DNA of 64,000 bases from Limonium bicolor (lineage: Eukaryota; Streptophyta; Magnoliopsida; Caryophyllales; Plumbaginaceae): contig CM041778.1 in the NCBI GenBank assembly GCA_023374045.1, positions 290,385,533-290,449,532 on the forward strand, given 5' to 3'. Position numbers and translations under genes: made by a program. Every line of letters starts with the position of its first letter. Within the stretch, counting starts at the first letter, position 1. Shown here one piece after another: positions 47,501 through 58,990 of the stretch. The notes below the pieces were generated by a model. It made no database searches, was not told the DNA's origin, and was given only the letters and a program-made list of their open reading frames with translations.

Positions 47501-48862
47501 CGGAATAAATATGAGTGGAGGGATAAATGAACCTCCATCGAGAGGATTGAAGTTAGTCCAATAATGTAAACATATAAGAAAGGTAAAAGAGACCTAAGGG
47601 ACTATGTGACTCCCTTGAGATACGGTCGACCTCTTATATGAGGAATTTTACCCGGTATAAGAAAATATCCTAATGTATAATCATATGATTGTGAGGGTAA
47701 CCCTTAAACCTAAGATTACCCGAATTTAAGTAAGTCCCAAAGTTCCCAAGTCATTAGAAACATCGAGAATGATGCTTCTAGACTAATATACATGATATTA
47801 CTGTAACTCCGAGAGAGGAGTGTACGGGAACGAGAGTAGTCCGAGAGTAGTCGGACCTAAGTAAAAGAGATAGGAACTAAGAGAGAGTTCCATGAGCTAG
47901 TTGAACCTTCCCACCATGCTAGACCCAGAGTAGGGTCGAAACCGGGGAAGTAAGACTATGCTAGAGAGCCATGAGTTTTGGCTTAAGTATGTGATAAGAG
48001 TAACAAGCGTGACGTAGGAGACCTGTAGTGTCTCGAGAATCTACAAGAGCTTGAGTATGAATAACCCAAGAGTGTGGGTGAGATAATGAGTATAAATAAC
48101 CCGAGAGAAAGGGGTGAGTATATGTATGAGTAACCCGAGAGAATGGGTAAGTATAAGAATGAGTAGCCCAAGAGAATGGGTGTGTATACGAATAAGTAAC
48201 CCGAGAGAGCGGGTGAGGTATTGAATAAGTAAACAAGGCATAGTGAGGAATAACCCTCAATGCCTAGGAGTAACCAGTTACCACTAACAACATTGTTATG
48301 TTAGTTAGGAATCGTGTTCCGTGATTGGATGTAGATTCCTTGTGTGATATACATATATATTGTATTGCCATGATGCATGTTGTTTGTTTAAAATGAACTC
48401 CATGTATATCCGACCCAAAGTAGTCGGCGTACCGCGGTTAGCACGCGGTATATGCGAATTTCATGCGCAGCGTAAGCTGACCCCCTAGGGGGAACATTTT
48501 TAGTGTGCAGGTACTTGAAGCTGACCGCCGTTCAAGAGAGTAGGACGGGGACTGCTGTGAGCATGGGTAGTTAGATTGTAATTACTTATGCCTTTGAATG
48601 AGGTGTAAGTCCGAGTATGTTATCGGCATCCGTATATTATAGACTCGGTATAGTAGAGATATGAATTGAGTATTGTATTTGTATGAAGTACTCGGTTGTT
48701 CCAGTTCATCAGACCGTTACGGTATAAGAAAGGCCTGGTTAGCCACATGGGTGGCTAACGGCGTTGTTTCACCCCTCGTTGTAATTAGAGTTCCGCTGCG
48801 TGAGTAGGAGTAATTAGTAACAGTTAAGAGGTAATGACGAGATTAACGGTTGGGGTGTTACA
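44511..48862 (+). repeat. 3' LTR of D
   Basis: Near-identical to 35205-39535, with small indels (for example near 45213 and 45318). TATAAAG at 45122-45128; hairpin array 46544-46800; minisatellite 48055-48225; hairpin module 48421-48513; stem GTTAGCCAC...GTGGCTAAC at 48738-48759. Confidence 0.94.
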
Positions 48863-49711
48863 CGAGGAGCCCAGATGTTTCTGGCCATGCATGCAAATTA
48901 TGGAGGCTGTACCTGTCGCAGGTCGTCCTCAATACAGTATACGTCATGACGGTGGTTTTGGGTGTAGACTTTGTCCATTCACCGGGTTCGTACCGGAATA
49001 TTCTTGAGGTTGGGAGGAAGGCTACGTTTCTCCCGTTGGGCTAAATACCCGTATTATTTTGTGGTGGGAGAATACTACTTTCTCCCGTCGGGCTAAATAC
49101 CTGTATACTTGCAATATGAGGCAGCTACACTAATCTTAGTGGAATCAATCTTTTTAATAAAGGAGTTGACTACGTTCCCTCCTGCGGGATTTATTACCTG
49201 ACCATTACCACGAGAGTCTTATCTCGTTTGAAGGGTTTATGACTACTTGTGTGAATTATATACGATGCATGTTTATAGTGTTTGATAAAAATGAACCGCA
49301 TGCTTACGACCAAGTAGTTGTGCGTGGCCCGCTAGCTTATGGGCTGCCCGGGTTCATACCAGCATTATTTGCTGAGCCATTTCGATGGCTATGTTTTTCA
49401 GGTACCTGAAGAAAGAAGAGATTACCCGACCGAGTGTAGGTGGGGTAGAATTAAGACATGAGATTTGTATTGTCTATATCATTTTACAGTACTGTGCTTT
49501 TTTTTATAGCCTTTGTTATTTTAACCGGTTTGTATTCAGCGCTCAGACTGTATCATTGTAAGTTATTTTGGAGTTAGCCTTTTTAGTCTCACGGGTGACT
49601 AACGGCGTTGTTGCACCACCCGTTGCTATGTTTATATATTCCGCTGCATTTCCAGTTATCTTTGGGAGCTATCATCGTACAACTTGTGGAGTTTCGGGTT
49701 GGGGTGTTACA
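48863..49711 (+). repeat. LTR F, right part, starting with the D target duplication
   Basis: It resumes F after D. Its module (49321-49404) has GCCC...CTAGC...GGGC, CAGCA-TTATT-TGCTG and AGCCAT-TTCG-ATGGCT, followed by TGTTTTTCAG/GT. A hairpin TTAGTC...GACTAA at 49583-49602 and TTCCGCTGC follow. It ends GGGGTGTTACA at 49711. No PBS follows, so F is a 3' LTR or a solo LTR. Confidence 0.82.
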
Positions 49712-51174
49712 GTTGGGATTTCTTTTACGCTTTTCAGATTTGCCTCGCATCCTTTTCCTTTTTCGGGGTTCTTGTGGTTCCAGTTTTCTTGAACTTCGAG
49801 AGATGTTTTTGATGTGAGCTCGTTGGATCCTGTGTCCTTTTGGGACCATTTGCGGATCATTTAATTTCATCATTGTGGTGGTAGCGTTGCTTCTCTAGAC
49901 TTGCGAAGTTGCTGTCCGCGAGTCGGGCTCCTTGCTTCCTCTGGTCACCGAGACGGTTATTTATCATTGGCTGGCTTGTTTTGTGGAGTTTATAATGTTG
50001 CAAAAGAGGGGATATACGAAAAGCTCAAGGGGGCTGCCTAGGGTGTAATGTTAGGGTTCACAAGCTTTTGGCTATGAGGTGCTGTACCTAGGTGCTTCGT
50101 CATCCCTAGCAGTTGTGTATCCATTCTTGGTTACTTTTCATACGTTTAAGCGTAAATTTACAAAGTGTCTTCTTCGATCAAAGTTATGCCATTTACCTCA
50201 CTTTTGAATGTGACCTCTCTGGAGTCGTGTAAGAATGACACGCTCTTTCACTCTTGGTTTCACCGCTCAAGGCACTCTCGCAGAATGTTCACTTAGAGAC
50301 TTGTTCGCGCGTTTCAAACAAAAGAAATAAACATTTTTTATCCTTAACTCAGATTGCCCCCAGTATTGTTTTGCTGTCTTTTGATAAGCCTTTGAATACC
50401 CAGGTTATTTGTGGAGGGTGATTGTGTGTGTGGTGGTGGATGATGATGATGATGGGGTGATCTTGTGAGGAGGCGATGGGTGATTTTGTGATAGCATTTT
50501 TTTGGTTTTTCCGGTTTATCGTTTTGGTGAAATGGAGAAATAGCGAAGTGGTAAGATGTATGTGTATGATGTTGTGGTTGGATGACATTTTTTGGGTTTT
50601 CTGGTTTATGCTTTGGTGAGATGGTATAGTGGTACGACACGTGATACATGTGATGAAGGTGGTGAATGTATATGAGGTGGTGGCTTTATACAGGAGAACT
50701 CGTGAAAACAAAGGTTCTATTTTAGGATGCTTGCAGGTGTTTTCTATGAGACGACACATTTATTAATAAATGCATGCACATAAATTATGAAAGTGGAACT
50801 ATGCTCTTATTCATAAATGAATATATAACTGAAAATTGTAATCTCAGGAAACTACCTAAAATGATAAAGAAAACTAGCTACCATAAAAGTTGGACGACCG
50901 TTTAATCGAGAAAACAAAACTACTTAATTGAGAAAACTCATGGAATGGAAATTTCTAATGATGCAGAACCGCTTGATGCCAGCTACTGAAGGTTCAAGCC
51001 CTCGACCGTTGGGGCGCCACGATCGTCTTCCTTCTGAACTTTGAGTGGGCTCTGTGAACATTCTGAATTAGGAATGCCTATAAACTGTGCATGAGGCACT
51101 CGGCTTGAACCTTTTCCAAATTGAAAGTGAGGTGTATGGGCTAAAACAGTTTTATGAATATGGGCAGGCACTCG
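49712..51174. other. Noncoding sequence with a short duplication
   Basis: I see no gene. Two diverged copies of a roughly 90-bp unit (TTTTTTGG...GGTTTAT..TTTTGGTGA) lie at about 50498-50655. The minus-strand open frames across them are low-complexity His/Thr-rich by-products. Confidence 0.6.
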
Positions 51175-51510
51175 TGCCTGGATGGTTCAGAGTACTTGAA
51201 CCAAATTGTGTGTGGATAGGCACTCGGGCCTGAATGAATTGAAAGTGATTCAACACTTGGGCCGGAATTGAGGATGTGATGTTTGGGCTGAAGTGTTGTG
51301 AGAATGTGGCACTTAGGCCGGAATGTTGTGAAGATGTGGTGCTCGGGCTAGAATGTTTAGAGAATGTGGCGCTTGGGCCAGAATTTTTTTCAGAATGTGG
51401 CGCTTGGGCTGGAATGTGTTTGAAAATGTGACGTTTCGACCAGAATGTGTTTGGAAATGTGACACTTGGGCAAGAATTTGTTTAGGCTAGAAATGCGGCA
51501 CATGGGCCGA
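51175..51510 (+). repeat. Degenerate minisatellite, about 36-bp unit
   Basis: Eight or nine diverged units resembling GAATGTGGCGCTTGGGCC followed by a GAATGT..TG spacer. The GGGCC/GGGCT core recurs as isolated GGGCCGAA motifs to about 51850. Confidence 0.75.
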
Positions 51511-54182
51511 AATGATTTCTGAGCCATACCTAGATGTGGATTGTAACTTGGGCCGAAGACTAAACAAATGAATCTAATTCGGCCTCGAAGATGATTCCTA
51601 GATCTAGGATTTTGGGCCAAAGCCCGAGTGAAGAGTCTTCCTAGACTAGAATGGGCCTTGAGATGGAAAGGCCTGATGGATTTTCATGTTTCATGGATTA
51701 CTTTAGGTGGATCTGTTTTCTATGGGCCTAGAACTAAATTGATAATTTAAATTTGGCCGAAAGAGAGAAATAACCTAAGTCTACACTTTTGGGCCGAAGC
51801 CCAAATGACTCACATATGAGACCAAAAGGGCCTTTGGGCCGCAACCAATTAAGCCACAAATTTCGAGTTAGGCTGATTTTGGAGTAGGGAAAGTTCCTAT
51901 CAAATTCTAAGGTTGGTAGTGGGTCGATCATACAAGAAAATAAGGCTCACACAAGTTCAATCATGTCCTTAATAAACGCTTAAATCAAACCGGGTATGGA
52001 TCGATCCGGAGAAGTGCTTGGGGCGTGGGCCCAGGTTACCACAAAGGAATAAGACTTGCACGCTATTCTCTTTAAGCTTCCCCACTTTTTTCACATCACC
52101 TGAAGGTGTGCGTCTACGGTCAGGTCTTTGAATGACCAAACTAGTTGGTAAGGAAACTGCCAGGAAAACGCTTGGGGCTATAGCCCAGGTATTAAGGGGA
52201 TGTGGTTAGACGACATCCTTCTCTTTTTCCCCGCTTATTCACATCACCTTAAAAGGTGTGACTCTCTGACAAGGGACCCTAAGGAGGGTCCCGGGGTAAA
52301 AATGGTTTACGTGGACCCTCGCTCTCACATGGTGCAAAGGTACAGAAAATTAAATTGCACACAAAAGTAAACAAACAATGTAATAAAGTCATAAATAAAC
52401 AATTTTTGAGTTAAGCCTTCTTTCTTAAAGTTAAACAAGTTAAAATTAAGAATTTAACCCCAGCATAGTCTCCATTCTGTGAGCCTCGATTTTTAAATAC
52501 TATCCTAGGTTGATTTAGTTGACTAGGATCTGATCGGGTTTTAGGTCCACTTATAACCTAAGTTTAATAACTAAGTCATATAACCATAATTATTAAAACC
52601 TAAGGTAGCTCACTGGAACCTATTATGAGTCGCCACGTAATTTTAACCTAGGGTAAATTAGGAAAGGTAGAGTTCGGGTTCGGGGGCTTGATATTCAACT
52701 TAATTAGGGTTCAATTACTTTCATTACCTTTGAAGTCGTTTTTCCTCTACTTAGTTTAATTACGGCTTATTACGAGTCGTTTAAACCTAAGTGCGCGCTT
52801 CTGATTTTTTTTAGTTTTTTAACACTTTTTGACAGAAAATTAAAAGTAGAAATTGAAACTACCTAAACTAGGGTTTCGAGGGTAGATTTAGGTAAGATTT
52901 TAATCTTGTCCGTAGCCACGAACCTAATGTCCGAGACCACGGACCCTAATTAAATTAAAAATGCAGAAAAATCAATTTTGTAGAAAAATGAAATTTGAAA
53001 ACGTCCGGGGCCACGGACAAGGCATCCGTGGGCCCGGACATGAACGTTTGAAACCTAAAAAGTTTGTAAAATTAAACCCCGCCGCCGTCCGAGGCTGTTC
53101 GTGGCCATGGACATGCCATCCGGGAACACGGACAGGCCGTCCGAGGGCACGAACTAGCCACAGACGGTGGCGTTCTGGTGGTTCTCGGCGGTATATGCAC
53201 TATGGATGATTTTCACGTTAGGAATCTTTCGGTGCCTTGTCGGGATTGATTCCGGATTGAATTCAACCCGAGCTTCTGACCCCTTCTTCCTTGGACTGTT
53301 AACCACATTTTGGCTCTGTAGTTCTGGTGTTCTTGTGCTTGGAATTTCGATGGGAGAGAAAGGGTGTGTGTTTTGGTGATTTCAGGGTGATTTTGGTAGT
53401 GTTTCGGTATTGATTTGAGGCTTGGAAGTCTAAAAACATTGGGAGAAGGTTTGTGGATGTGTTTTCTGATTTTGTAAGTGTTCTTCGTTGCCCTGGGTTG
53501 TTTTTGGGAAGGTCTTATAGAAAGAGCATGTCAAAATTGATTGAACAAGACCTTTATCTAAAACCCTGATTTTATGCTCTAAGAGAATCTGATTTTTTAG
53601 AATATGCTGCTGGCCGAGAAAAAATATGAAATTTTAACTGCAGGTAAAGGATGATTTTTAGGAATTTTGATAGTTTAAATCGGGTTCTTTTAATAAATAA
53701 CCGGTTGGATAAAAATCTCACAATCTGGAATCTCCCATGATTTAACTTAATATTGGAAAGTCTAAATAACAAAATTCCAAAAGAATTATTCTCTAAAAAT
53801 CATCCTCTATCTTGTATTAAAATTTCATGACATTTTGATTTGATTTCGGTATTTTCCAAAGGAGAGAGAAAATTGCAAAAATGATTGAATTTCTCTTTTA
53901 AATTTTGGGTTAACGTTCCAAATAAAATAATTTCAGCTTTATGACTCTATGATGTCATGCTAACCATGTGACATTTTTATTTTAATTTTGGAAACCTTTT
54001 TTTTCTATTTGAGGCTATTTCATGTGTCAATTATTAAAGAAATTACCTTATAATACGAATTAAAAGCTAAATTTCCAGAATAAATATTATCTGAAAATCA
54101 TGAAATACCTTTCATAATGATTATGATTTTGGAAGTGTTTGGAGATAGTGAACAAGTCATATGAAAATAGAAAATCCTGAGA
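51511..54182. other. Noncoding sequence with hairpins and a diverged direct repeat
   Basis: No gene is recognised. Two related units (52010-52125 and 52165-52280) each carry CTTGGGGC, a GGGCCCAGGT/AGCCCAGGT motif and a CACATCACC..AAGGTGTG stem. A hairpin GGGACCC-TAAGGA-GGGTCCC lies near 52265. At 52908-53154, GTCCG...CGGAC and GGCC-containing inverted repeats recall the LTR hairpin arrays. The stretch may be eroded LTR sequence. Confidence 0.5.
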
Positions 54183-54892
54183 ATGTCCTTGGAAAATCCC
54201 GCATTGGTGCATTTTGACCATTTTGCCCTTTATAACACGTATGTCTTAGAGACTACTCCGAGGGGGGTTAAAATGTTGCGTATAACACATATTCTTACAC
54301 CTCTCATCAATGGCTACCCTTCCCCCTTTTCAAAATCTCAAATGGATGAAGTTGACTGCCATGGGTATAGCCTATTTGAAGTGAGAATAAGATTTTATGG
54401 AGCAAGGGAGCCTCCTCTTTCGTTCAAGGTTAAAGGAACCACAAAAATCCATTTCTCCTTCATTCTCTGTGTGACCAAAAATTTGGTCCTTATGGTGTGT
54501 TGTTCTCTTCTTTGTATGAGCATTGTTCCAAGCTCCAAAAGCTTATTGGGAGCCTTCCTTGATTCAAGACAAAAGCCTAATTCTAGAGCTCCTAAGGTAA
54601 AGCCCTAAATTTTGGGCTTTAAGCCCTCTTCATGAATTCTAGGGTTATTTCAAGGGTTTAAGAGTTTAATTAGTGCTCATTGTATTCCCTTGTATGTTGG
54701 TCTAGTGTGTTGGCAATGGTATTTCCCATGACCGAAAATCAAGAGAAATGGAGAGGAGAAAAAAGTGGAGAATTAAAAAGGAAATAGTTGGGAGCTTAAG
54801 GTAAGAAATCTACCTTAATGTTGATCCGTAATGCTTTTAAGATTGTGGGATGGGAAATTAAATGAATGAAACCAAAAATATGAGTTTGAATG
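54183..54892 (+). repeat. LTR-leader-like fragment G, cut by element E
   Basis: CT-rich leader followed by AAG/GTAA sites (GT at 54597 and 54801) separated by a GA-rich stretch, as in the leaders of LTRs D and E. The 141-codon open frame at 54183-54608 has no recognisable protein features. The fragment ends where LTR E begins. Confidence 0.55.
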
Positions 54893-56753
54893 TGGAATAC
54901 CCCGTAATTAAGAATAGTGATTAATTAAGCTAATAAGTAATTTAGAAGCTTAATTATGTCTAAATAATCACAAGGGAACAATCCCGAAGAAAACGGATCC
55001 TTAGAATGAGTTAAAATCACTAATGAGCCTTAAAGTGCGTTCTTCGAGGAAACCGGGAAAACGTGACTTTAAGCGGGTCAGATAGACTCGTAACAATTTT
55101 AGTCAACTAAATAGTTATTAATAAATATTAGTGAAGGTCTAGAGCTAATAAAATCAATAAAACGAGAAAATAGTAAAAACTGTCAAAAATGGGAAGTTGT
55201 GGGGTGAGAGAGTAATTAACATAAACTAGTGTGTCCACTATTGCAATTAATGTTTTAAAAGCCCATGTGAGGAGGATGTGCAGCCGGCTGACTTAATAGC
55301 CCATACCCCATCTCTTAACTCCCTCCTTATTTGCAAAAGGACAAAACAAATAAAAAGCAAAAAGTAATCTCTCTCCTCCCTCACAAACTCTCTCTCACGT
55401 TTTTACTCTGCCCAGCACTCTCTCTTCTTCCTCTCTGGTCCAGCCATGGCGATTTGAGAACCCACATACAAAGTCCTCTTCTTCTTCATTTTGAAATCTC
55501 AAATCACCACCAAATGCTACAAAAACCATACAGTTGAATTCGTATCGTCAAGGAGATCATTCTACACCCTTCAAAAATCTAAAACCTCCAACTTTATTTT
55601 TGAGGGTATTTTCGTTTAAGAGCTTCAAGAGCACCATTAGAAGACCTATCATCTTCTTCATGTTCTAAGGTAAGAAAAAGACCAAAGCTTCACTCTTTTC
55701 CATTTTCCCTTGCAAAATCCAAAACTCACGTGAGCAACATTATTCCATTGTCAGCCGATTTTGGCATGCCACTGTGAGGAGTTGAAGCCTTGTCATTTTC
55801 TACTCAAAAACTCCATTAGAAGCTCAAGGTAAGATCGTCTAAGTGATGTAAATGAGTAATCATAATCTAGGGTTTAAAAACCTACGTAGGAAACTTGCTA
55901 GTTTGGTGTGCATGTGTGTGCCTTGTTACATGGTGTAGCTTGGCTTGAATAAATCAAGAAAACAAAGAAAGAAAGAGGAGCTGTAAAGGAGAAGGAGAGA
56001 AAGGAGAAAGAAACAAGAACACAAGGTAAGGAAAAGCATCTGTACAATTTTAATGTTTGTGTATGTATAGGTATATTGTTTTTGCAATGATCTAAACCAC
56101 TGTAACTGTAGGAAAAGAATGGGTATATTAATATGGATGGTATTGGTAGCTTGAAGCTTTTGAAAACAAGGAAATAAAATGCTAAGTGTAAATGGTGAGT
56201 GTGCAGTAGGTGTTAGAATGTTGTATGAGAATAATGTATATTTTGAACAGGTTGTGAACTTTGTTGAGTGGCAAAATTATGTGGTGAGAACACTTAGAAA
56301 TGTGAGGAACCTCTGTCAAAATTTGTTTAGGAACTTAGAGTATTATGTGTTGTTAGTAAAGAAAGAACATAGCTGTTGTACAGAGAAGGAAAGAATACGG
56401 TTTTCACATTGTTTTGTAACAGGAAGAAAGAGTATAGTTGAGTAAAGTTGTAAATGGTGTATTGTGAGTTGTTTAACTAAGTTAGGCTAGTTTAAGAGTT
56501 ATTTAACTAGTGGGAAGAAAAATGGGAAAGTCTGTAGCATTAGTTGGAGAAGGAAAAATTGTAACAGAGAAGAAAAACTTACTGTAAATGAGTTAATGTA
56601 ATAGATTTTTATAGTGTTGTATTAGACTAGTTTAAAATGCTAATCAAAGTTAAAACATGCTAAATTATATGTATAAATATTAGGGAAGAGATTGGTAGAA
56701 ATCTGGAGTTGAAACAAGTTGAAAAACTTACTGAATTTGCAAAACTGTAACTA

Positions 56754-57080
56754 GTCCGAGTTTGCAAACCAGTACGCAAACCCGGACCAGCATAAAAACT
56801 CGACATAAAGTTTTACAAAGGAGTGGTCCGGGTTTACAAACCAAGACACTAACCCGGGCCACCCCAAAAACATACCCGTAACTTATCAAAACAAGTGGTC
56901 AAGGTTTGCAAGGGAGTACACAAACCCGGACCATACGAAAAACACACCCGAGAGTTCTGTAACCATGTGGTCCGGGTTTGTATACTAGGGTGTAAACCCG
57001 GACCATGCGATTAACTTACCCGAGGACTTCTTCACTGTGTTAGTCCGGGTATGTAAACCCGGACAACAACCCGGACCACC
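56754..57080 (+). repeat. Hairpin array in LTR E (GGTCCGGGTTTG / CAAACCCGGACC)
   Basis: Five inverted repeats, less regular than in D. They have the same outer bases (GGTCCGGG/CCCGGACCACC) but TTTG/CAAA instead of ACTT/AAGT inside. Spacers again contain CCGAGAGTT or similar. Confidence 0.88.
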
Positions 57081-57899
57081 CCAAATTGTGTACAGAATGT
57101 ATTTCTAAGGTAGTCAAAGGTAGGTTAAGGATGGGCAATGACATTATAAGATAAGTAAGGCATATTTAATGATGTTTAAAGGTCATTAAGGCTATAAACA
57201 AGCTTAGAGAATAATTTTAAGTAAGCGACTTAAGTAAATGTATTTGAACAACAATGAATTTGTAAGTATAAATCAGGAAATGTCAGTAAAGTAATTAGTA
57301 AGGTTAAGTAAGGGTAATTAACCACCCAACTGTGTGTATATGTTAGGATTTGGATTGTGAACACCGGAGAAACGTCGGATACAAGTACAACGGTGAACGG
57401 TATGAATTCCTCATGCCCCGTATGCTATCTTGGTTACTCTGATTTGTGTGTTGTGTGATAGTTGATCACCAAATAAGATAAACGCACGAATCAGACATAT
57501 TATGCTTACTTGTGAATATCATGAGATTGTTCCTTGTTGCATATCTCCTTTAAATCATAGTTTGTATAATTCATGAAATGTATGGATGAATATGAGTGTG
57601 TGTATGTATGATATATTGTACTGTGACCGAATGTGATTGTGATTGGACTTCTAACTGATTCCTAACAAGCTAACCAATCTAACTCAAATTGGTAATTAAA
57701 TTGGAATGAGTAGAAGTCCGATATAGTTTCGGCCATGCGTGAGGATGTGGAGACACAAGAGGCTGGATCCAAGTCCTGACTCTTAAAATGGTCCTCGGCC
57801 CAAACCCCTTAAATGGGTAGCATCCTCGATTGGTGAGTCAAGTAAATCCCGGTGGTGGGATGGTGTAGTCCCCGGGCCGGAGGTCATACCGACTTAACA

Positions 57900-58030
57900 T
57901 GAGAAAAGTAAGTAAGTAAGAATGAGTAATAATTATGGAAAAGTAAGTAAGAATGAGTAATAAGTATGGAAAAGTAAGTAAGTGTAAGTAAGAGTAAGTA
58001 ATGTGTAATGAGTAAAAAGAGTAAAAAGCA
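57900..58030 (+). repeat. AAGTAAG low-complexity repeat in LTR E
   Basis: Runs of AAGTAAGTAAGAATGAGTAAT, partly as a direct repeat of about 40 bp. Confidence 0.8.
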
Positions 58031-58200
58031 TTCCGATTAACCCGGATGTGTAATTTGGCTAACCCTTGTGAAGGTAAGGACTGCGTATGCTATTGTATTG
58101 TTGCCTTGGATTATGTATTGTATTGAGCATGAATGTATGATGTATGTAAAGCATGTATGTATGAAATTAATGAACTGCATGTACAGTCGACCTTAAATAT

Positions 58201-58294
58201 TCGGCGTGCCCTAGCTAGCACGCGGTATATGTGGAGTTTATGCGCAGCTTTTGCTGAGCCCCTTGGGGCGATGTTTTTACTACACGCAGGTACG
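58201..58294 (+). promoter_or_regulatory. Hairpin module plus CAG/GT, LTR E
   Basis: CGTGC...TAGCTA...GCACG, then CAGC-TTTT-GCTG, then GCCCC-TT-GGGGC. TGTTTTTACTACACGCAG/GT follows, with AG at 58288-58289. Confidence 0.8.
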
Positions 58295-58768
58295 CAAGAA
58301 GGGTCAAGATGAAGAAGAAGATTAAGTTTGTTTCTTTTTCTCTGTAAACAATGATTTGTGAAAGGTGTACTATATTGTACACGGCTGTAGGTTTTTGTTA
58401 GCCGGTGTACCATGGGGTACACCCTTTTGGGTAATGAAAGAATATTGGGATGATGTAGATGAGTAGCTTGTAGAAACTCATTCTTTTGGGAAGATTGAAA
58501 AGGGATGTAATTCAATACTTTAAATACTCGGTAATCCAGCAATGTAAGTATGTTATCTTTTGTAATTGGTATGGGAAGTAGTAGCTCGGTATACTTAGGC
58601 ATCAGACCGTCACTGTAGGTAGTGTAAGCCTTGCTAGCCATATGGGCGGTTAGCGGTGTTGTATCACCCGCCGTAGTTGTAGTAGTAGTATTTCCGCTGC
58701 GAACTGATAGAATCAATAGGACGATTAGACGGTAAGAATAGGATTAACGGTAGGGATGTTACAAAAAG

Positions 58769-58796
58769 TGGTATCAGAGCGTAGTTACGCTCTGAT
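58769..58796 (+). promoter_or_regulatory. PBS of E in a 9-bp hairpin
   Basis: TGGTATCAGAGC at 58769-58780. ATCAGAGCG (58773-58781) pairs with CGCTCTGAT (58788-58796) across a 6-nt loop. The 3' arm repeats the 3' end of tRNA-iMet. Confidence 0.93.
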
Positions 58797-58990
58797 GTCC
58801 ATAGTTACTGAGCATAGGGATTACCGAGTTAGGATTTCAACCGTCTTAAGACGGATACTTAGAAACATAACTAGGAACTACCGTTGTTAACAACGGATAC
58901 CCTTGACGTCCTTATGGACGATACCTTGCTTAAATTCCAAGACCCATAGGTCATATCATGCAAAGCCTAATGTCAATGTTAACTGTTCAG

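Larger units (their letters stand above)
35205..48862 (+). mobile_element. Element D: non-autonomous LTR retrotransposon (LARD type), 13,658 bp
   Basis: Two LTRs of 4331 and 4352 bp, nearly identical apart from short indels, flank a 4975-bp internal region with a perfect PBS and polypurine tract but no open reading frame of any retroelement domain. A CGAGG duplication frames it. LTR ends are TTTAATACCCC and GGGGTGTTACA, so the 5' end is TT rather than TG. Near-identical LTRs mean recent insertion, so its coding loss precedes mobility and enzymes must have come from another element. Confidence 0.92.
54893..58763 (+). repeat. 5' LTR of element E, 3871 bp
   Basis: Begins TGGAATACCCC and ends GGATGTTACA. 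CT-rich leader near 55370; AAG/GTAA sites with GT at 55670, 55829 and 56026; hairpin array 56754-57080; conserved block CGGTGAACGGTATGAATTCC at 57391; AAGTAAG low-complexity repeat 57900-58030; hairpin module 58201-58294; stem GCTAGCC...GGTTAGC at 58633-58654; TTTCCGCTGC. The 201-codon minus-strand frame at 58111-58716 is antisense to these structures and not a gene. Confidence 0.92.

Noticed and set aside
50349..50759. 136-codon minus-strand frame rich in His, Thr and Ile
   Set aside because: It is explained by low-complexity GATGATGAT and GGTGGTGG sequence and a local duplication.
54183..54608. 141-codon plus-strand frame in fragment G
   Set aside because: It overlaps a CT-rich LTR-like leader and splice-donor-like site. 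The peptide has no domain or biased composition typical of a real protein.
58111..58716. 201-codon minus-strand frame in LTR E
   Set aside because: Antisense to conserved LTR structures, no recognisable domain and no counterpart in the other LTRs.
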